The position numbers and the translations under genes are program-made. DNA of 64,000 nucleotides from Gemmata palustris (lineage in GTDB: Bacteria > Planctomycetota > Planctomycetia > Gemmatales > Gemmataceae): NCBI RefSeq assembly GCF_017939745.1, contig NZ_JAGKQQ010000001.1, positions 7,331,299-7,395,298 of the forward strand, in the 5' to 3' direction. This document shows positions 15,549 through 23,659 of the stretch, piece by piece. Each line of letters opens with the position of its first letter. The first letter of the stretch is position 1. The notes under the pieces are model-generated. The model did not search any database, was not told the DNA's origin, and worked only from the letters and a program-made list of their open reading frames with translations.

Positions 15549-16526
15549 ATGTCTCACACGGTCCGTTGTCTCCCCGCGCGTCGCGGGGGTGCCTTGGTGC
15601 GCGCCCGGGGCCGCGCGTTCACGCTGATTGAACTACTCGTTGTGATCGCGATCATCGCGATCTTGATCGGGTTACTACTACCCGCGGTCCAGAAGGTGCG
15701 CGAGGCCGCCGCGCGCATGAAGTGCAGTAACAACCTCAAGCAGATCGGCCTCGGACTGCACAACTACGAGAGTGCCAACCAGAAGTTCCCGATGGGCCAG
15801 CGCGGACCCTCCGTCGCCAGCGCGAACTGGCGCGTCGAGATGTTCCCGTACATGGAGCAGGACAACCTCTACAAGCAGTTGAACGTCAACGATGTGTACA
15901 AAAGTGCGGTACTCCAGAACTTGGTCCTGCCGATCTGGAAGTGCCCGTCCGCCAGTGCCCCGGACACCCAACCGGCCGCGTGGGTGACGTGGTGGACGAA
16001 CAACAACCACCAGGTGGCCGGGTACATCGGGATCATGGGCGCGTACCCGGACCCGACGGGGCGCTCGAACGTGGTCCTGGCCTCGAACTACGGCGGGTGG
16101 TGGGCCGCGAACGGTATGCTTGTAGCGGGCGAGCAGAGCCGCATCGCCGACTGCGTGGACGGCACCTCGAACACGATCATTGTTGCCGAACAGTCGGGCT
16201 TCGTCGGAGCTAACGACATTCGTAACGGATACTTCACTCCGTGGGGTAGCACCACGTTATCCGCCCCGCTCCGCTCACAGACGGCCGGTGCGGACTGCTG
16301 GGGTATGGGCCTGACGTGTGTTGCTTACGCCAACAACTCTCAGACCACCGCGGCCGGGTCGGACACGTCGTACAAGGGCAACTCGATCCTGAACTCCAAC
16401 CACACGGCCGGGATCAACACCCTGCGCACCGACGGGTCCGTCCGGTTCGTCACGAACGGCATCGACTTCGCCACGTTCCAGAAGCAGTGCGTGCGCGACG
16501 ACGGTCTGGTAACTAACGACCCGTGA
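15549..16526 (+). CDS. DUF1559 prepilin-like protein
   Basis: 325 residues. After a basic leader the prepilin motif [20 protein letters not shown] marks a type IV prepilin peptidase cleavage/methylation site and a membrane helix. It is followed by [30 protein letters not shown], diagnostic of DUF1559. The end ([18 protein letters not shown]) holds the conserved H-x-G...DGSV motif. DUF1559 proteins are very numerous in planctomycetes; they are thought to be pseudopilin-like surface proteins. It is followed by a lipoprotein gene 29 bp later, a common pairing. Confidence 0.95.
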   Translation: MSHTVRCLPARRGGALVRARGRAFTLIELLVVIAIIAILIGLLLPAVQKVREAAARMKCSNNLKQIGLGLHNYESANQKFPMGQRGPSVASANWRVEMFPYMEQDNLYKQLNVNDVYKSAVLQNLVLPIWKCPSASAPDTQPAAWVTWWTNNNHQVAGYIGIMGAYPDPTGRSNVVLASNYGGWWAANGMLVAGEQSRIADCVDGTSNTIIVAEQSGFVGANDIRNGYFTPWGSTTLSAPLRSQTAGADCWGMGLTCVAYANNSQTTAAGSDTSYKGNSILNSNHTAGINTLRTDGSVRFVTNGIDFATFQKQCVRDDGLVTNDP

Positions 16527-16555
16527 TCCCCCAACACACCCGGAGAACCGACCCG

Positions 16556-16966
16556 ATGACAGCACGCATTTTCACCCGCACCGCGTGCGGGGCTTTACTC
16601 GTTTTCGCCTCGTTCGCCGCATGCGGGTGCTCGAGCGAGAAACCGACCGGCACTGTTGCGGGGACCGTGAAGTATAGGGGCAACCCGTTGACCGCAGGGG
16701 AGGTGAACTTGCTTTCCAAAACCGGCGCGGCGGGGAGCGCCAAGATCGACGCGAACGGTCAGTACAAGGTCACCGGCGAACTGGAGGCCGGGGAATACAA
16801 GGCGTATTTCGCCCCCCCGCGGGCCGAACCGCAGGCGCCGGGAACGAAGGCGTCCCCGGCGCCGAAGGTCGAAGTGCCGCCGAAGTTCCGCGACCCGAAT
16901 TCCAGTGGGGTCGTCGTGACTGTGAAGTCCGGCAGTAACGACATCCCGATCGAGTTCAAGGACTGA
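16556..16966 (+). CDS. Lipoprotein with carboxypeptidase-regulatory-like fold
   Basis: 136 residues from the ATG at 16556. The signal ends in a lipobox-like AACGCSS; Cys after 'AACG' or 'AAC' is the likely lipidated residue. The remainder (GTVAGTVKYRGNPLTAGEVNLL, then KIDANGQYKVTGELEAGEYKAYF) is the transthyretin-like/carboxypeptidase-regulatory-like beta-sandwich that accompanies DUF1559 genes in Gemmataceae. It forms an operon with the DUF1559 gene and ends at a perfect 30-bp palindrome. Confidence 0.85.
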   Translation: MTARIFTRTACGALLVFASFAACGCSSEKPTGTVAGTVKYRGNPLTAGEVNLLSKTGAAGSAKIDANGQYKVTGELEAGEYKAYFAPPRAEPQAPGTKASPAPKVEVPPKFRDPNSSGVVVTVKSGSNDIPIEFKD

Positions 16967-16973
16967 CGGCCGG

Positions 16974-17003
16974 CGCGTGGCGCGGATCGATCCGCGCCAC
17001 GCG
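16974..17003 (+). terminator. 30-bp perfect palindrome, probable terminator
   Basis: Perfect palindrome with half-site CGCGTGGCGCGGATC, starting 7 bp after the stop of the lipoprotein gene and followed by ACTTTACTTCT. It also lies 35 bp from the end of the convergent hydrolase gene, so it may act in both directions. Confidence 0.65.
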
Positions 17004-17037
17004 ACTTTACTTCTGAACGCCTCGCGCGCGGGGCGCG

Positions 17038-17949
17038 CTACGGACGCTCCCGCGCGATCAAATCCAAGAAACCAAAGACCGCGGACCGGTACTGATCCGG
17101 GCCGGCTTCTGACAACTCCAGGTGGTCCCCCTCTTCGATCACAACGAGTTCCGTGCGCGGACCGAGGCGGGCCACAATTTCGCGGGCCTCATCGGGCGTG
17201 GCCCGGGAATCTCTTCCGCCGGCCAACACGAGTACGGGAGTTTCACGCGGTACGCCGGGCGCGGCTTCGATCGGCGCGATGCGGTCGAAATCGGGCAGTA
17301 CGATCGGCGCCGTGATCCTCAAACCGGCGTAGGCGATGTGATCGAGAACCGGCGGTAAGCGCGAATGCAGCCGGTTCCAAACGGCGGTGCGCAAGTCGCG
17401 ATAGGGGCACTCCAGGATGTATCCGTACACCCGCGTTCCGAGATCCCGCGCGGCAAACAGCGCGGCGGCCGACCCGAGCGACCGGCCCCACACCACGACC
17501 GGCGCCTTCGGGTGGTTCACTTCGAGCCAGTCGATTGCCGCGCTCACGTCGTGCCGCGCGGAGTACCCGATATCGTTCCGATCACCGGTCGAATCACCGT
17601 GCGCGCGAAGGGTGACCGCCAGCACGGGGTGCCCGGCGGTGGCGAGTAGTTCCACTTGAGGGAGGCACGCGGTCCGACTCCCGCCGTTGCCGTGAAGGAG
17701 AACAACGGTTGGCCGATCGGACCGGCCGGCGAAGAACCACGCGCCGAGGGTCTGGCCGTCCGAGGTGTGTAGTGCGAGTGCTTCCGCCGTTCCCCAGGGA
17801 ACAGTGGGCAGCGGTTCTGGGGCGAGGGGACGGGCACGGCGCGTTAATCGTGACGCCACCGCAAACGAAGCCACGAGCCAGAGCACGACCGCGCACGCAG
17901 CAAAAACGAACACGCGACGAACCCACTTCCGCCGGACCGGATTCCCCAC
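17038..17949 (-). CDS. Membrane-anchored alpha/beta hydrolase
   Basis: 303 residues. One N-terminal membrane helix (VFVFAACAVVLWLVASFAVA) follows a basic start. The hydrolase core shows VVLLHGNGGSRTACL (oxyanion), nucleophile Ser in VVVWGRSLGSAAALF, Asp in LVLAGGRDSRATP and His in EEGDHLEL. This is the ABHD13/BAAT-like serine hydrolase group. The substrate is unknown. It starts 9 bp after the stop of the DUF3455 gene, so the two are cotranscribed. Confidence 0.85.
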   Translation of the reverse strand: MGNPVRRKWVRRVFVFAACAVVLWLVASFAVASRLTRRARPLAPEPLPTVPWGTAEALALHTSDGQTLGAWFFAGRSDRPTVVLLHGNGGSRTACLPQVELLATAGHPVLAVTLRAHGDSTGDRNDIGYSARHDVSAAIDWLEVNHPKAPVVVWGRSLGSAAALFAARDLGTRVYGYILECPYRDLRTAVWNRLHSRLPPVLDHIAYAGLRITAPIVLPDFDRIAPIEAAPGVPRETPVLVLAGGRDSRATPDEAREIVARLGPRTELVVIEEGDHLELSEAGPDQYRSAVFGFLDLIARERP

Positions 17950-17958
17950 GAGTTCCGC

Positions 17959-18492
17959 CTATTTCTCGGTTGGCGCGAAGAACACGTACTTCGCTTCGTA
18001 GGGCACCCCGACCTTCGTACCCACTCGCTTCGGCGCTTCCGCGGGGGCTTTTCCGCCGCTCGTTTCGATCCGCTGAACGTAGGCCACTTTGGTGAGCGCA
18101 CCGGGTTTGGCGTCGTCCGACTTCACGCGAATGAGGAGCCAGGGAATGTCGGCGGCACCCTTCGCGACCGATTTCGGCTTCTCGGACTCGTCGCGCACGA
18201 GCCGGCTCCCGTCCGCCGTTTCCCACGACGGCCCCTCGAAGTGACAGCCGACGCGGGCGCCCTTCACATCGGTCAGTTCCGCGAGCGGGCCGTCCAAGAC
18301 CCACACCAGTTTGCCGTCCTTGTCGGCAACGGATTTGTAGATTTGAACGCCCTTCGCCCGCACAGCAAGAACGTCTTTGTGCCCCGCGGGGGCGGCGATC
18401 TCTTTGGGAACCTCGGGAACCTCTGCGCCTGTTGCGAGCGCGGCGATCCAGGCCGATCCGAGCAGAGCGATGGTGCGCAGTAACAGAGTCAT
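17959..18492 (-). CDS. DUF3455 secreted protein
   Basis: 177 residues with a signal peptide (MTLLLRTIALLGSAWIAALATGAE). The mature part has family features of DUF3455: APAGHKDVLAVRAKGVQIYKS, then GPSWETADGSRLV, then DIPWLLIRVKSDDAKPGALTKVAYVQRIETSGGKAP. Function unknown; it is secreted or periplasmic. It is followed directly by the hydrolase gene and preceded by the ankyrin gene 38 bp upstream, in one minus-strand unit. Confidence 0.88.
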   Translation of the reverse strand: MTLLLRTIALLGSAWIAALATGAEVPEVPKEIAAPAGHKDVLAVRAKGVQIYKSVADKDGKLVWVLDGPLAELTDVKGARVGCHFEGPSWETADGSRLVRDESEKPKSVAKGAADIPWLLIRVKSDDAKPGALTKVAYVQRIETSGGKAPAEAPKRVGTKVGVPYEAKYVFFAPTEK

Positions 18493-18530
18493 CAGCCGTC
18501 CCTCGTTCGAGTGCGGGTCCGCGCGACGAT

Positions 18531-19163
18531 TTACGACTTTTTCGGCGGGTCTTTCTTGTCGCCGGGCTTCCGAAGGAACGGGTTCGGCGGGAGGTCGATC
18601 TTCTTCACCGATTGCAGGTACTCGACCATTTTGTCCGCGTCCTTGCCGGCCAACTGCGCGTGAAAGTGGAGGCTGAAGCCGTGCGGCCCCTTCGCATCAA
18701 TGAGCTTCGGTTGGAGCGTGAGGAACGCTTTGACCGCGTCGAGTTGCCCCATCATCGTGGCGCAGAAGATGTCGATCCGGGCGCCGCGCTCCAGGAGCAG
18801 TTCGGCCATCGCGCGGTTCCCCATGTGGGCCGCGGCGCCGAGGCCGCTCTCCCAGTCCCCGCCGCCCCAATCCATGAACGAGTTGACGAGCGCCGGTTCC
18901 TTGTCGAGCAGTTTGGACACCATCGCCGCGTCCGTGTGCGCGTAGACGACGAAATCCTGAATGAGCAGCCGGTTGATCTGCGGCCGGCGCCAGGCGGGGT
19001 TGAAGCCGGGCTTGGGGTAGTCGCGCTCGAACGGCGCTTCGGTGGGCTTGCCGTGCGGCATCGGCGCGACCGCGGGCGTATCGGCACTGAGTGCTTCGCT
19101 CCCGAGAACCACGCTCGCGGCGAACGCGGTCGCGAACGTGCGGCGGTCGATGGGGTCGGACAT
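18531..19163 (-). CDS. Exported ankyrin-repeat protein
   Basis: 210 residues. The N-terminus (MSDPIDRRTFATAFAASVVLGSEALSA) looks like a Tat-type signal (DRRTF). The later part holds ankyrin-type repeats: SGLGAAAHMGNRAMAELLLERGARIDIFCATMMGQLDAVKAFL, then GFSLHFHAQLAGKDADKMVEYL. Ankyrin repeats bind partner proteins. This arrangement recurs in planctomycetes, with unknown function. The end is Lys/Pro/Asp-rich. Confidence 0.8.
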   Translation of the reverse strand: MSDPIDRRTFATAFAASVVLGSEALSADTPAVAPMPHGKPTEAPFERDYPKPGFNPAWRRPQINRLLIQDFVVYAHTDAAMVSKLLDKEPALVNSFMDWGGGDWESGLGAAAHMGNRAMAELLLERGARIDIFCATMMGQLDAVKAFLTLQPKLIDAKGPHGFSLHFHAQLAGKDADKMVEYLQSVKKIDLPPNPFLRKPGDKKDPPKKS

Positions 19164-19345
19164 GGCGGGGCCTCTGTGGGCGAGAATTCGGTGTGCCGAT
19201 CAGCATACCGTAACGGCCCCGAAGTGGGAGCGTAGACGCGGGAATCGGTTCGGTTGCGTGCGGCCGCCGCGTTCGCCCGGAGGGGACAGTTCGCGTCCTC
19301 GGGCGCTCGCACCTCAATTCGTCCGACCCACAAAAAATACAGCGA

Positions 19346-19376
19346 CCCGCCGGAACCTCGTTGAAGTTCCGGCGGG
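19346..19376 (-). terminator. Intrinsic terminator (minus strand)
   Basis: An 11-bp perfect stem (CCCGCCGGAAC and its complement) with a 9-nt loop. On the minus strand it is followed by GTATTTTTTG. It lies 21 nt after the stop of the small lipoprotein gene. Confidence 0.8.
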
Positions 19377-19397
19377 CCGCGCGATTACCCGGTGCGA

Positions 19398-19583
19398 CTA
19401 GTGCTGCGGGTTCTTGGGCGGAGGGGGAATCGGTGGCACGGACGGGTCGCCGCGCCCGCCGCCCTTCTGCACCCCATTCTTGGGCGCGTCTGTTGTGATC
19501 GGCTGTGTCGTGGGCGACGACCCACAGCCGACAGTGATCGCGGCGAGCCCGGCGACCAGGAGAGCGTTGCGGAAGCGAATCAT
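19398..19583 (-). CDS. Small lipoprotein (61 aa)
   Basis: Starts at ATG 19583: MIRFRNALLVAGLAAITVGCGSSP. TVGC is a lipobox, so Cys20 is probably lipidated. The mature part is short, disordered and Gly/Pro-rich (GGGRGDPSVPPIPPPPKNP). It follows a DUF1559 gene on the same strand, as such small lipoproteins often do in Gemmata-like genomes, and is closed by a good terminator. Confidence 0.75.
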   Translation of the reverse strand: MIRFRNALLVAGLAAITVGCGSSPTTQPITTDAPKNGVQKGGGRGDPSVPPIPPPPKNPQH

Positions 19584-19723
19584 TACGGCTCCGGGTGCGG
19601 CGGCCGCACCCGGCCGCCGGTTAAAGGTGTGAACGTGTCCGATTTCGGACGGCCTGACGAGCCGCTGCACCGCTCCCTTGCGGTCGCGGCTCGTCGAGCC
19701 GGTACGAGCCTGGTCACGGGGCT

Positions 19724-20653
19724 TTAGTTGCTGATGCTGGAGAAGTCCGTGCTCTGGCCGTCCTGCATCCCGGCCATGCGCTGGAACGTGTACCAACTGT
19801 CGCTGTACCAGTCGGTCGCGGTGCCGGAAAACTTGCGGATCGTGCGCACGGACCCGTCGCACATCCCAAAACACACGATCCCGGTGTGGTTGCTCGAATA
19901 GTTGGTGAGCGAGCTGGTGGTCGGGAGCGCCCACGCCGTCGGGAGGTTGCACCCGCCCATCCAGCTCGCGGCGAAGTCGCGCGCGCCGGGCGCCGTACCG
20001 CCGAGCGTTTCCCCGAACGCGATCGTGTTACTCGTCCCGTCCGAGATCCCGACGATGGTGTTCTTGGAGTTCTGCGTGTACGGCCCCTTCCACTGGTCCC
20101 AGAACGTGTCGCCGGTCGCGCCGAGCGCGCCCGAGTTGGCCGCGTAGTTCGTGCGGCCCAGCGGCGTGGCCGGGTCGAACCAGGCGTAGGCGAGCGACCC
20201 GGGGGTCGTGTAGTAGTACGCCATGATCCCGCTCGTCGGGGTGACGTCGGCCGAGTCCGACGGGCACAGGAACGTCTTGACGCGGACCTGGGCGGGGCCG
20301 TAGGCCGAGCCCCACCACGCCCCGCCGGCCGCGCCGGGCGGGAGGATAAACTCGTTGGTCGGGATCTGGGTGTAAACGTTGCCCTGCTCGATGTACGGCA
20401 GCAGGTACGCGAGCGTGCCCACGTAGGTGCTCATGTTGATGCCCGGGGGCAGGTACCCGTTGGCACTGTCGTAGCTGTGGGCGGCGAGGCTGATTTGTTT
20501 GAGGTTGTTCTGGCAGCTCATGCGCGCGGCGGCCTCGCGCACCTTTTGGACCGCGGGCAGTAACAGTCCGATCAGGATGGCGATGATCGCGATCACAACG
20601 AGTAGTTCAATTAGTGTAAATGCCGTGCGAAGACGATGGGGCCGGACCGACAT
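19724..20653 (-). CDS. DUF1559 prepilin-like protein
   Basis: 309 residues. Prepilin motif [20 protein letters not shown], then [30 protein letters not shown]. The middle has FLCPSDSADVTP and ISDGTSNTIAFGE, and the end has NHTGIVCFGMCDGSVRTIRKF, all typical of DUF1559. It is complete. The lipoprotein gene downstream (19398-19583) probably belongs to the same transcript. It is the second DUF1559 gene in the window and clearly diverged from the first outside the N-terminus. Confidence 0.95.
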   Translation of the reverse strand: MSVRPHRLRTAFTLIELLVVIAIIAILIGLLLPAVQKVREAAARMSCQNNLKQISLAAHSYDSANGYLPPGINMSTYVGTLAYLLPYIEQGNVYTQIPTNEFILPPGAAGGAWWGSAYGPAQVRVKTFLCPSDSADVTPTSGIMAYYYTTPGSLAYAWFDPATPLGRTNYAANSGALGATGDTFWDQWKGPYTQNSKNTIVGISDGTSNTIAFGETLGGTAPGARDFAASWMGGCNLPTAWALPTTSSLTNYSSNHTGIVCFGMCDGSVRTIRKFSGTATDWYSDSWYTFQRMAGMQDGQSTDFSSISN

Positions 20654-21083
20654 GCGGATCTCCGATTAAATGGACGAAAAATAGACAGCGGGCGGCAAAA
20701 CGGACAATAAGTCAATGGGCAACGCGGGCGGGCGGACCGGGCGGCACTCTTCTAGAGAGGGGCTAGCGTCCTGAAGCACTTTACCTGCCAACCGGCCGGC
20801 TCTTACGCGCCGCGGGCGCGAGAACTTCACAAGTGACGTGTTTTGCTTGCTTTCACAGCACCCGGCTTTTGCGCTCTCATCAAAGCCACATGACTCGGCC
20901 GCCGCTCCTCGCAGCAGCGTGCCCAATCGTGGTGCACAGATGAATTTGGCATGAAACGAAGCCAGCCACTCTCACAACCCCAGGCGCGCGAAATCGCCCC
21001 GGCGTAAGTCAAAGGAAACGGCCGATATGCTGAGAGATGAATGCCGGAGTTGAGTAAGTGTGCGTTGGAACGCGCAGCCGGCT
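20654..21083. other. Intergenic region, nothing recognised
   Basis: About 430 bp between two minus-strand genes. It is less GC-rich than its surroundings and contains the upstream region of the DUF1559 gene. No convincing coding frame, RNA or repeat was seen; a minus-strand frame at 20827-21087 has no sensible protein composition. Confidence 0.5.
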
Positions 21084-21953
21084 TCACGAGAAGAGTTGCG
21101 AAGTGAGATTCACGCGATGTCCGAACCGTTCCCGCAGTGCCGCTTTGCCCCCGTCTGTGAGGCGCGAGTTCTCCTGCAAGTTGAGTTCACGGAGGTTCGC
21201 CAGAGTTTGTGACTCGACGAGTGCCCGCGCCCCGGCGTCACCAATGTTGTTGTCCGAAAGGTCCAGAACCTCCAGCCGCGCGAGGTGCTTGCCTACTGCG
21301 AGTGCGGTCACGGACTTGTCGACGAGTTTGTTGTGAGCAAGGGCGAGTTTGCGGAGCCGGGCGAGGGCCGGGTTCGCGGCGAGTGCCTGCATCCCGACGG
21401 CACCGGGGTAAACGCCCCTCAGCGCGATCTGGCGCATCCCGCCCAGGTTCGGTGAACCGAAGAATTTCGCGGCCGAGTGCGTACCGAGCGGCGTGAAGGG
21501 GTGGGCGCTCAGCGCGGGAACGTGCTGGAACTCCGGTACCGCGGTCATTGCGGGCATTCGGGCCCCGCCCGCTTCCACGAGGTGTAAGCACTGCACAAAC
21601 GCGAACTCTTCGCTCGCCAAAAGCGCTGGTACATCGGGTTTGAGCAGTCGCGGGCCGGAGATGCTCAGGACCGGCAGTCCGCGCTCGAAGCGCCCGCTGC
21701 CGAGGGCCGCAACCGGACCGAGCCAAAGCGGAAACAGACGCTCGGCTTCTTCGGCCTCGGTCAGGGTCCGGCTCCGTACCAGTAGTTCCGGGGCGCGCCC
21801 GATGTCGCGCCGGATGAAGTTCGCTCGTGCGGCGTCGAGTGAGTTCTCTTGCTCGTCGAGCCAATCGGCGAGAACGAGGCGCGGCGTATCGTCGTCCGGG
21901 TGGTCCTTGACGGCGTCGAGCAGTGCGAGCAGTTCGGGGCGCGCGGTGCTCAT
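21084..21953 (-). CDS. TIGR02996 domain protein with leucine-rich repeats
   Basis: 289 residues. The first 50 residues are the planctomycete-specific TIGR02996 motif: LLALLDAVKDHPDDDTPRLVLADWLDEQEN, then ARANFIRRDI. The C-terminal half has leucine-rich repeats of ribonuclease-inhibitor type (LRKLALAHNKLVDKSVTALA, LEVLDLSDNNIGDAGARALV, LRELNLQENSRLTDGGKAAL). The two parts occur together in many Gemmataceae paralogs; function is unknown but protein binding is likely. No signal peptide, so it should be cytosolic. Confidence 0.93.
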   Translation of the reverse strand: MSTARPELLALLDAVKDHPDDDTPRLVLADWLDEQENSLDAARANFIRRDIGRAPELLVRSRTLTEAEEAERLFPLWLGPVAALGSGRFERGLPVLSISGPRLLKPDVPALLASEEFAFVQCLHLVEAGGARMPAMTAVPEFQHVPALSAHPFTPLGTHSAAKFFGSPNLGGMRQIALRGVYPGAVGMQALAANPALARLRKLALAHNKLVDKSVTALAVGKHLARLEVLDLSDNNIGDAGARALVESQTLANLRELNLQENSRLTDGGKAALRERFGHRVNLTSQLFS

Positions 21954-21983
21954 GGCCGTTTCCCGTGAGTTTTACGCGGTTGC

Positions 21984-23483
21984 TTATGCCAGCACGTCCC
22001 GCAGGACTTGCCCCGTGGGGACGATTGACACGGGGCGGTTGGTCTTGTCGGCGATCGTCGTTTCGAGGTCGTAGCCCAGGAGGTGGTACGCGGTCGCGAG
22101 CAGGTCCTTTGGCGACACCGGGCGGTCCACCACGGTCCCGCCGATCTTGTCGGTCTTCCCCACCGTTTTCCCGCGCGCGATCCCCCCGCCCGCGAGCAGC
22201 ACCGAGTACGCCTGCGACCAGTGGTCGCGCCCCGCCCCCTTCGCGCTGCTCAACTTCGGCGTGCGCCCGTGCTCGCTCAGCACCATCACGAGCGTGTCGT
22301 CGAGCATCCCGCGCTGGTCGAGGTCGCTAATCAGTCCGGAGAAGCCGCGGTCGAACCCCGGCATCAGTTCGTTCCGCATGCGCGGGTAGTGCTCCCAGTG
22401 CGTGTCCCAACCCGACCCGGCCAGCCCGAACTCGTCCCAGAACACCGTCACGAACTTGCTCCCGGCCTCCACCAACCGGCGCGCGGCGAGGCAGCTCTGG
22501 CCGAACAGCATGTGCCCGTAGTTCTCGCGCGTCTTCGCGGACTCGCGGCGCACGTCCAGGGCGTGGCGCACCGCGTTCGAGCTGATGAGCGAGTAGGCCA
22601 TCTCGCGAAAGTGGTCGCGCGTGTCGGACCCCTCGCGCGCCCGGCGCGCGTCTTCCATCTGGTCGAGCAGCGACTTCCGCGTGTTCATCCGGTCGAGCGT
22701 GAGGTCGGCCGCCGGTTCACCGCCGAGCGCGAAGTACGAGTCCGGCGAGATCCCCGCGTAAGGCTCGTCGAATTCAATGGTGCGGTCGGTCAGCGTCTTG
22801 GTGATCTTCGCGGTGGCCTTCCCGTGGAAACTGGTGTAGTGCGGGTGGAACTGGTTCCCGAGGAACGCGGGGTACGGTCCCGCGCGCTGCACCTCGCCCG
22901 TGCGCTGGCTGCTGAACGGGAACGGTAGCGCGATGTTGTCCGGCACTGCCCTCTTCGCGCTAGCGGGGTTCCGGCGCTGTTCGAGGTGCGCGACGGTCGA
23001 GCCGATGAACGGCCAGTGCTTGCTGTCGTGGGGCGCCAGTTCCATCGCCACGTCGATCTCGGGAATCGACGTGGTCGCGTAGGCGACGCCGTGGATCGGG
23101 TACGGGTGCGTGACCGAGCGCACCACTGTGACGTTGTGCATCACGCGGCTCGTGTGCGGCAGCAACTCGCACACGTCGCACCCTGGCAGAGTGGAGCGAA
23201 TCGACTTCAGTTCCCCGCGCACCTCCACCGGCGCATCCGGTTTCTGGTCCGCGAGTTCGATCTGGCTCGGTGAACCGTAGAGGAACAGCAGAATGCACGC
23301 CTTCGCGCGGCCGAAGTGCTTGTCGTGCTTCGCTCCCGCGCCGGCCCCGGCGGGCGGAGCTTTCCGGGCCTCGGCCCGCAGGAACGCCGGCAGCGTCAGC
23401 CCCAGAGCGGACCCGGCGGTGAGGAGGTCGCGTCGGGTGACGCCGGTACAGAGCCGCTTCGGGTTTCCGAGAACGCGCAACAT
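21984..23483 (-). CDS. DUF1501 domain protein (sulfatase-like fold)
   Basis: 499 residues from the ATG at 23483 (MLRVLGNPKRLCTGVTRRDLLTAG); the longer frame has 52 unlikely codons. TRRDLLTAGSALGLTLPAFL is a twin-arginine signal. Hallmarks of DUF1501: ACILLFLYGSPSQIELADQKPDAPVEVRGE, LPHTSRVMHNVTVVRSVTHPYPIHGVA, GWDTHWEHYPRMRNELMPGFD and MVLSEHGRTPK. In planctomycetes such genes often sit beside DUF1549/DUF1553 cytochrome genes; that partner is not here. Confidence 0.95.
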   Translation of the reverse strand: MLRVLGNPKRLCTGVTRRDLLTAGSALGLTLPAFLRAEARKAPPAGAGAGAKHDKHFGRAKACILLFLYGSPSQIELADQKPDAPVEVRGELKSIRSTLPGCDVCELLPHTSRVMHNVTVVRSVTHPYPIHGVAYATTSIPEIDVAMELAPHDSKHWPFIGSTVAHLEQRRNPASAKRAVPDNIALPFPFSSQRTGEVQRAGPYPAFLGNQFHPHYTSFHGKATAKITKTLTDRTIEFDEPYAGISPDSYFALGGEPAADLTLDRMNTRKSLLDQMEDARRAREGSDTRDHFREMAYSLISSNAVRHALDVRRESAKTRENYGHMLFGQSCLAARRLVEAGSKFVTVFWDEFGLAGSGWDTHWEHYPRMRNELMPGFDRGFSGLISDLDQRGMLDDTLVMVLSEHGRTPKLSSAKGAGRDHWSQAYSVLLAGGGIARGKTVGKTDKIGGTVVDRPVSPKDLLATAYHLLGYDLETTIADKTNRPVSIVPTGQVLRDVLA

Positions 23484-23659
23484 GGCATGGTCCTGACGGG
23501 CCGCGGGAGGCGGGGGCTGGCGGGAACACACAATAATGCCCCGGCGCGGCGATCGGGGCAAGTGAAATGCGCGCGCGAATGCCCGGCCCCCCCTTGTCCC
23601 CGGCGCGGCATCTGGTGACACTATTTCGGCACCCATCAATTCGCGAGGACCACCACCAC